Shown: piece after piece, positions 4,816 to 7,011 of the stretch | Layout of the letters: each line of letters opens with the position of its first letter | Position numbering within the stretch: the first letter of the stretch is position 1 | From: Acholeplasmataceae bacterium | GTDB taxonomy: Bacteria; Bacillota_I; Bacilli_A; Acholeplasmatales; Acholeplasmataceae | Assembly: GCA_030656435.1 (NCBI GenBank) | Contig: JAUSOA010000063.1 | Coordinates: 1-7,011, forward strand | Length of the DNA: 7,011 nt | Reading direction: 5' to 3' | Translations under genes and position numbers: made by a program | The notes under the pieces: generated by a model | Databases searched by the model: none | Told to the model about the DNA's origin: nothing | The model's input: the letters and a program-made list of their open reading frames with translations, nothing else

Positions 4816-6600
4816 ATGAAAAGTAAGGATTTAAGCAACGTATTAGATAGTTTTGTTATCAGCAATCACCGTTCTATCTTGTTTGATGGCCCATGGGGAT
4901 GTGGTAAAACTTATCAGATAAGAGAATACATTAGTAAAATCAGTAAAGGTTCATCAAAAGTATATTACATCTCTTTATTCGGTAAAGAAACTATTGATGA
5001 AGTCAATACTGAACTATATAGAACTGTTCATCCAAATTTATTTAAGACGAAAAAGATTGCATCAACCGGATTAAACTTAATTTCGAAAGCTGTGTCACCA
5101 ATACCAGTAGTTGGAAGTACGAGTGGCATTGTGGATGCTTTAGGTTTTGCGCTAAATGACATATCAGATAAAGGGATTTCTGGTAATAAGATAATTGTTT
5201 TTGATGATTTGGAAAGAATTGATAAAAAACTATCCTATATTGCTATGTTAGGTTATTTTAACTCGCTTTTTTTATCACAAATTCGAATTGTTTGTCTTTG
5301 TTCTTCGAAAAATATAGATTTAGAAAAACAAGACGGTTTTAATGATTTCAAGGAGAAGATTTTCGACAAGATGCATGTAATAGACGAGTCAGATGAAGAA
5401 ATAATTTCAAGCTACTTTTCCCATCATAAAATTGAGAATATGCACACAATCATAAGTGATTTTGATAATAATTTAAGACTAGCACAGAAGACAGCATCTT
5501 TTTTCAATGAAATAGTGAAGTACGCATCTGATAATCATTACAATCTACCTGAAAAAATCAGTAATTTCCAGTTAGTGCGCAGTTGCAACCAAGCCATAAA
5601 AATCTGTTATTATCAGCACAAAAAGCCAGAATTTTCGAGCAAGAATTCTGATAATTCTGATGCAATTAAAAAAGTTTCATACGAACAAGATGTTAAAGCT
5701 GTAGGTGAAAATATTGCTAATGGTTTACATTATTTGTTAAGGAAGAAGACTGGAATAATCGATCCAACTGTTCAAACATATTCAGAAAATGTTATAAAAG
5801 GACTAATTGATATTTTATTATTCAATAACTATACACTTTTTGACAACACTTTTAAACCGAAACCAAATACTGTTTCAGATAATGACTTTCTATCTAATGA
5901 GGTGTTCTTCTTATCTGATGAGAACAAATTCAAGTATGTTAGTGAGTTTCTGGATAAACTCTTTATTGGATCAATTTATTTTGACAGTGTAAATACATAC
6001 AGATTTGCTGATATATTGCGGTATACAAGTTTCGAGTTCAGTAATGAAGATATAGATAAAGTCATTTTTCTGATGTTTGAGCAATCTAATAAATTGTCAT
6101 ATGGTGAATTAGATGTTGCAAGTTCAGTTGTAAGAATAATACATTCAGTTCCTGGTATTAATAATCGTCCAAGATTAAAGCAATGGATTGATAAAATCGA
6201 TGAAAAGCGTAAAGATTACATAACGCAATCCAAACTTAAAGCATTAGAAACAAGTTACAAAAGTAAAAAATTCATTGATATGGATAAATTTGTCGATGAA
6301 TTGTTAAATAGTGTTTATACCCGAGATAATGAAGATATCATTAAATATATTGTCAATCATGAATTCTTGTTGCCTGATTTGTCAGGAAACTTATCACACT
6401 CTGCATGGAGTTATGCTCATGAAATGGCTAATTATTCTAGACATATTAACAGAGAAAAGGAATTCATCGAAGTTGCAATAGAAAATTGTGCAAAACAGCC
6501 GAGCAACAAGAGTCTATTTGATAGATATGATGCTTTGATTAGATCGAAAATTGATTCTGAGTTTAATCTTAGAGATGCTGTTAATAATAGACTTAACTAA
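4816..6600 (+). CDS. KAP-like P-loop NTPase, putative sensor or switch of the operon
   Basis: This 594-residue protein binds and probably hydrolyses ATP or GTP. Walker A is GPWGCGKT (25-32, Lys31), of the GPWGxGKT form typical of KAP NTPases. YYISLFGKETIDEV (50-63) follows as in related defence-associated P-loop proteins. Walker B is IIVFDDLERI (126-135, Asp130/Asp131). RIVCLCSSKNID (157-168) is the strand expected for a sensor. Classical KAP proteins carry transmembrane helices between Walker A and B. Here residues about 85-113 are a Gly/Ser/Pro-rich, mildly hydrophobic stretch with a lysine, not a convincing membrane segment, so the protein is probably soluble. Residues about 220-594 are helical with no domain I recognise, and may sense a trigger or bind partners. 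It is the last gene of the operon, 15 bases after the HEPN gene. NTPase assignment is firm; KAP membership is likely; the role is inferred from neighbours. Confidence 0.82.
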   Translation: MKSKDLSNVLDSFVISNHRSILFDGPWGCGKTYQIREYISKISKGSSKVYYISLFGKETIDEVNTELYRTVHPNLFKTKKIASTGLNLISKAVSPIPVVGSTSGIVDALGFALNDISDKGISGNKIIVFDDLERIDKKLSYIAMLGYFNSLFLSQIRIVCLCSSKNIDLEKQDGFNDFKEKIFDKMHVIDESDEEIISSYFSHHKIENMHTIISDFDNNLRLAQKTASFFNEIVKYASDNHYNLPEKISNFQLVRSCNQAIKICYYQHKKPEFSSKNSDNSDAIKKVSYEQDVKAVGENIANGLHYLLRKKTGIIDPTVQTYSENVIKGLIDILLFNNYTLFDNTFKPKPNTVSDNDFLSNEVFFLSDENKFKYVSEFLDKLFIGSIYFDSVNTYRFADILRYTSFEFSNEDIDKVIFLMFEQSNKLSYGELDVASSVVRIIHSVPGINNRPRLKQWIDKIDEKRKDYITQSKLKALETSYKSKKFIDMDKFVDELLNSVYTRDNEDIIKYIVNHEFLLPDLSGNLSHSAWSYAHEMANYSRHINREKEFIEVAIENCAKQPSNKSLFDRYDALIRSKIDSEFNLRDAVNNRLN

Positions 6601-6672
6601 ATAATACTAACTTAGGCCTTATAAAGTAACAATTTTCACATTATAAACAAATCAAATTGGGCAAAAATTATA

Positions 6673-6688
6673 AAGATATAATTATCTT
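6673..6688. repeat. Dyad enclosing a TATAAT sequence
   Basis: AAGATA (6673-6678) and TATCTT (6683-6688) are perfect complements separated by TAAT. The dyad contains TATAAT at 6677-6682, which could be a -10 element, but no -35 at proper spacing or TG extension is seen. It may be an operator or chance in AT-rich DNA. Confidence 0.3.
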
Positions 6689-6713
6689 GCACAAGTTTAA
6701 ATTTAAGGTGCAA
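6687..6713. repeat. Inverted repeat TTGCAC/GTGCAA
   Basis: TTGCAC (6687-6692) and GTGCAA (6708-6713) are perfect 6-base complements separated by 15 AT-rich bases. A further TTGTGC at 6726-6731 complements GCACAA at 6689-6694, so two alternative pairings are possible. After the right arm comes A-rich rather than T-rich sequence, so it is not a + strand terminator. A regulator binding site is conceivable. Confidence 0.3.
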
Positions 6714-6811
6714 AAAATTCTGAAGTTGTGCTAATTTGCATCAGAGATACTAGTCGTGCTCATTATTTTAGTGGCTTTGGGACTGAAAAATAGTTTTGGA
6801 TTTAGATTATA

Positions 6812-6820
6812 TGATATTAT
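6812..6820 (+). promoter_or_regulatory. Candidate extended -10 promoter of the last gene
   Basis: TGATATTAT carries a near-consensus -10 (TATTAT, 6815-6820) with a TG extension. Possible -35 material (TTTTGG, 6794-6799) is spaced too closely, so the extended -10 is the main support. It would give a short leader of about 30 bases before ATG 6858. Confidence 0.4.
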
Positions 6821-6843
6821 AGATTTATATAAAATATAAGACT

Positions 6844-6847
6844 GGAG
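6844..6847 (+). promoter_or_regulatory. Ribosome binding site of the last gene
   Basis: GGAG lies 10 bases before ATG 6858. It supports that ATG as the start of the partial open frame at the right edge. Confidence 0.5.
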
Positions 6848-6857
6848 TTGACTAAAA

Positions 6858-7011
6858 ATGGGAGCTGTAAAAGATACTTATGATATTATCAAAGATTTGC
6901 TCGGTGAAGCAAAAAAGTTGAAAAACTTTGAATTTGTTGAAATGGTGATTGATATTCAACAGAGGTTTTTCGAGTTGAACGCTGAAAACGAAGAATTTAG
7001 ATCAAAGAATG
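6858..7011 (+). CDS. Small helical protein of unknown function (3' end outside window)
   Basis: An open frame starts at ATG 6858 behind GGAG and continues without stop to the edge, giving 51 residues. It begins MGAVKDTYDIIKDLLGEAKK and runs on through LQ/E/N-rich helical sequence ending in ELNAENEEF. Heptad-like hydrophobic spacing (I, L, L, L, F, V, I, F, L) suggests an amphipathic helix and coiled coil. Small Bacillota proteins with this type of N-terminus, in my recollection, sometimes carry a C-terminal zinc ribbon or DNA-binding part, but none is visible here. It has its own promoter candidate and is separated from the operon by 257 bases, so it is probably transcribed independently. No function can be given. 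Confidence 0.65.
   Translation, partial: MGAVKDTYDIIKDLLGEAKKLKNFEFVEMVIDIQQRFFELNAENEEFRSKN

Larger units (their letters stand above)
6601..6857. other. AT-rich intergenic spacer with small dyads, no gene seen
   Basis: No open frame with a credible start was found here on either strand. The spacer holds a 6-base-arm dyad at 6673-6688, an inverted repeat at 6687-6713, a candidate promoter at 6812-6820 and a ribosome binding site at 6844-6847. No strong hairpin with a T-run follows the NTPase stop, so the end of the operon transcript is not marked by a classical intrinsic terminator. The only dyad right after the stop is the 6-base palindrome AGGCCT. Confidence 0.5.

Noticed and set aside
5807..5992. 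Second + strand frame of 61 codons within the NTPase gene
   Set aside because: It is an out-of-frame reading of AT-rich sequence, and its hydrophobic look follows from the T-rich shifted codons. No ribosome binding site was identified.
1..7011. Mycoplasma/Spiroplasma genetic code (TGA as Trp)
   Set aside because: All tryptophans in the long frames are TGG, no in-frame TGA interrupts them, and TGA serves as the natural stop of the nucleotidyltransferase gene.
1..7011. CRISPR array, tRNA or rRNA gene
   Set aside because: No regularly spaced repeats of 25-40 bases were seen, and the two intergenic spacers show no tRNA cloverleaf or rRNA-like sequence.

Overview
The window looks like an accessory (mobile) region of a low-GC Gram-positive bacterium, meaning Bacillota or an Acholeplasma-like relative that uses the standard code. 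The signs are AT-rich DNA, Shine-Dalgarno sequences of the AGGAGG type, extended -10 promoters, and a pair of overlapping large serine recombinase genes of a kind common in Bacillota elements. Tryptophan is written TGG throughout and TGA ends one gene, so the Mycoplasma code does not apply. The genus cannot be read from the sequence.

Region 1 (1-1838) is a recombination module. It holds the last 87 codons of one probable large serine recombinase, overlapped by 8 bases by a complete 526-residue large serine recombinase with catalytic Ser34, a recombinase domain, a four-cysteine zinc ribbon and a coiled coil. Region 2 (1839-2012) is a 174-base spacer. It contains two nested inverted repeats, an extended -10 promoter, a 12-base perfect palindrome and a purine-rich ribosome binding site. 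This is where a promoter/operator, and possibly a recombinase attachment site, would be expected.

Region 3 (2013-6600) is the most interesting part: a tight four-gene operon on the + strand. In order it encodes a long DUF2971 protein, a Pol-beta-type (MNT/CD-NTase-like) nucleotidyltransferase, an Abi_2-like HEPN protein with an RNAVSH (Rx4H) ribonuclease motif, and a KAP-like P-loop NTPase. The gaps are 3 bases, a 14-base overlap, and 15 bases. Its domain content and its place next to recombinases suggest an anti-phage or abortive-infection system. The nucleotidyltransferase-HEPN pair resembles a MNT/HEPN toxin-antitoxin core, with the NTPase as a possible sensor and the DUF2971 protein as a further effector or accessory part. 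I do not recognise this four-gene combination as a named system. The defence role is inference.

Region 4 (6601-7011) is a 257-base AT-rich spacer with small dyads and a likely promoter. It is followed by the first 51 codons of a small helical or coiled-coil protein that runs off the window.
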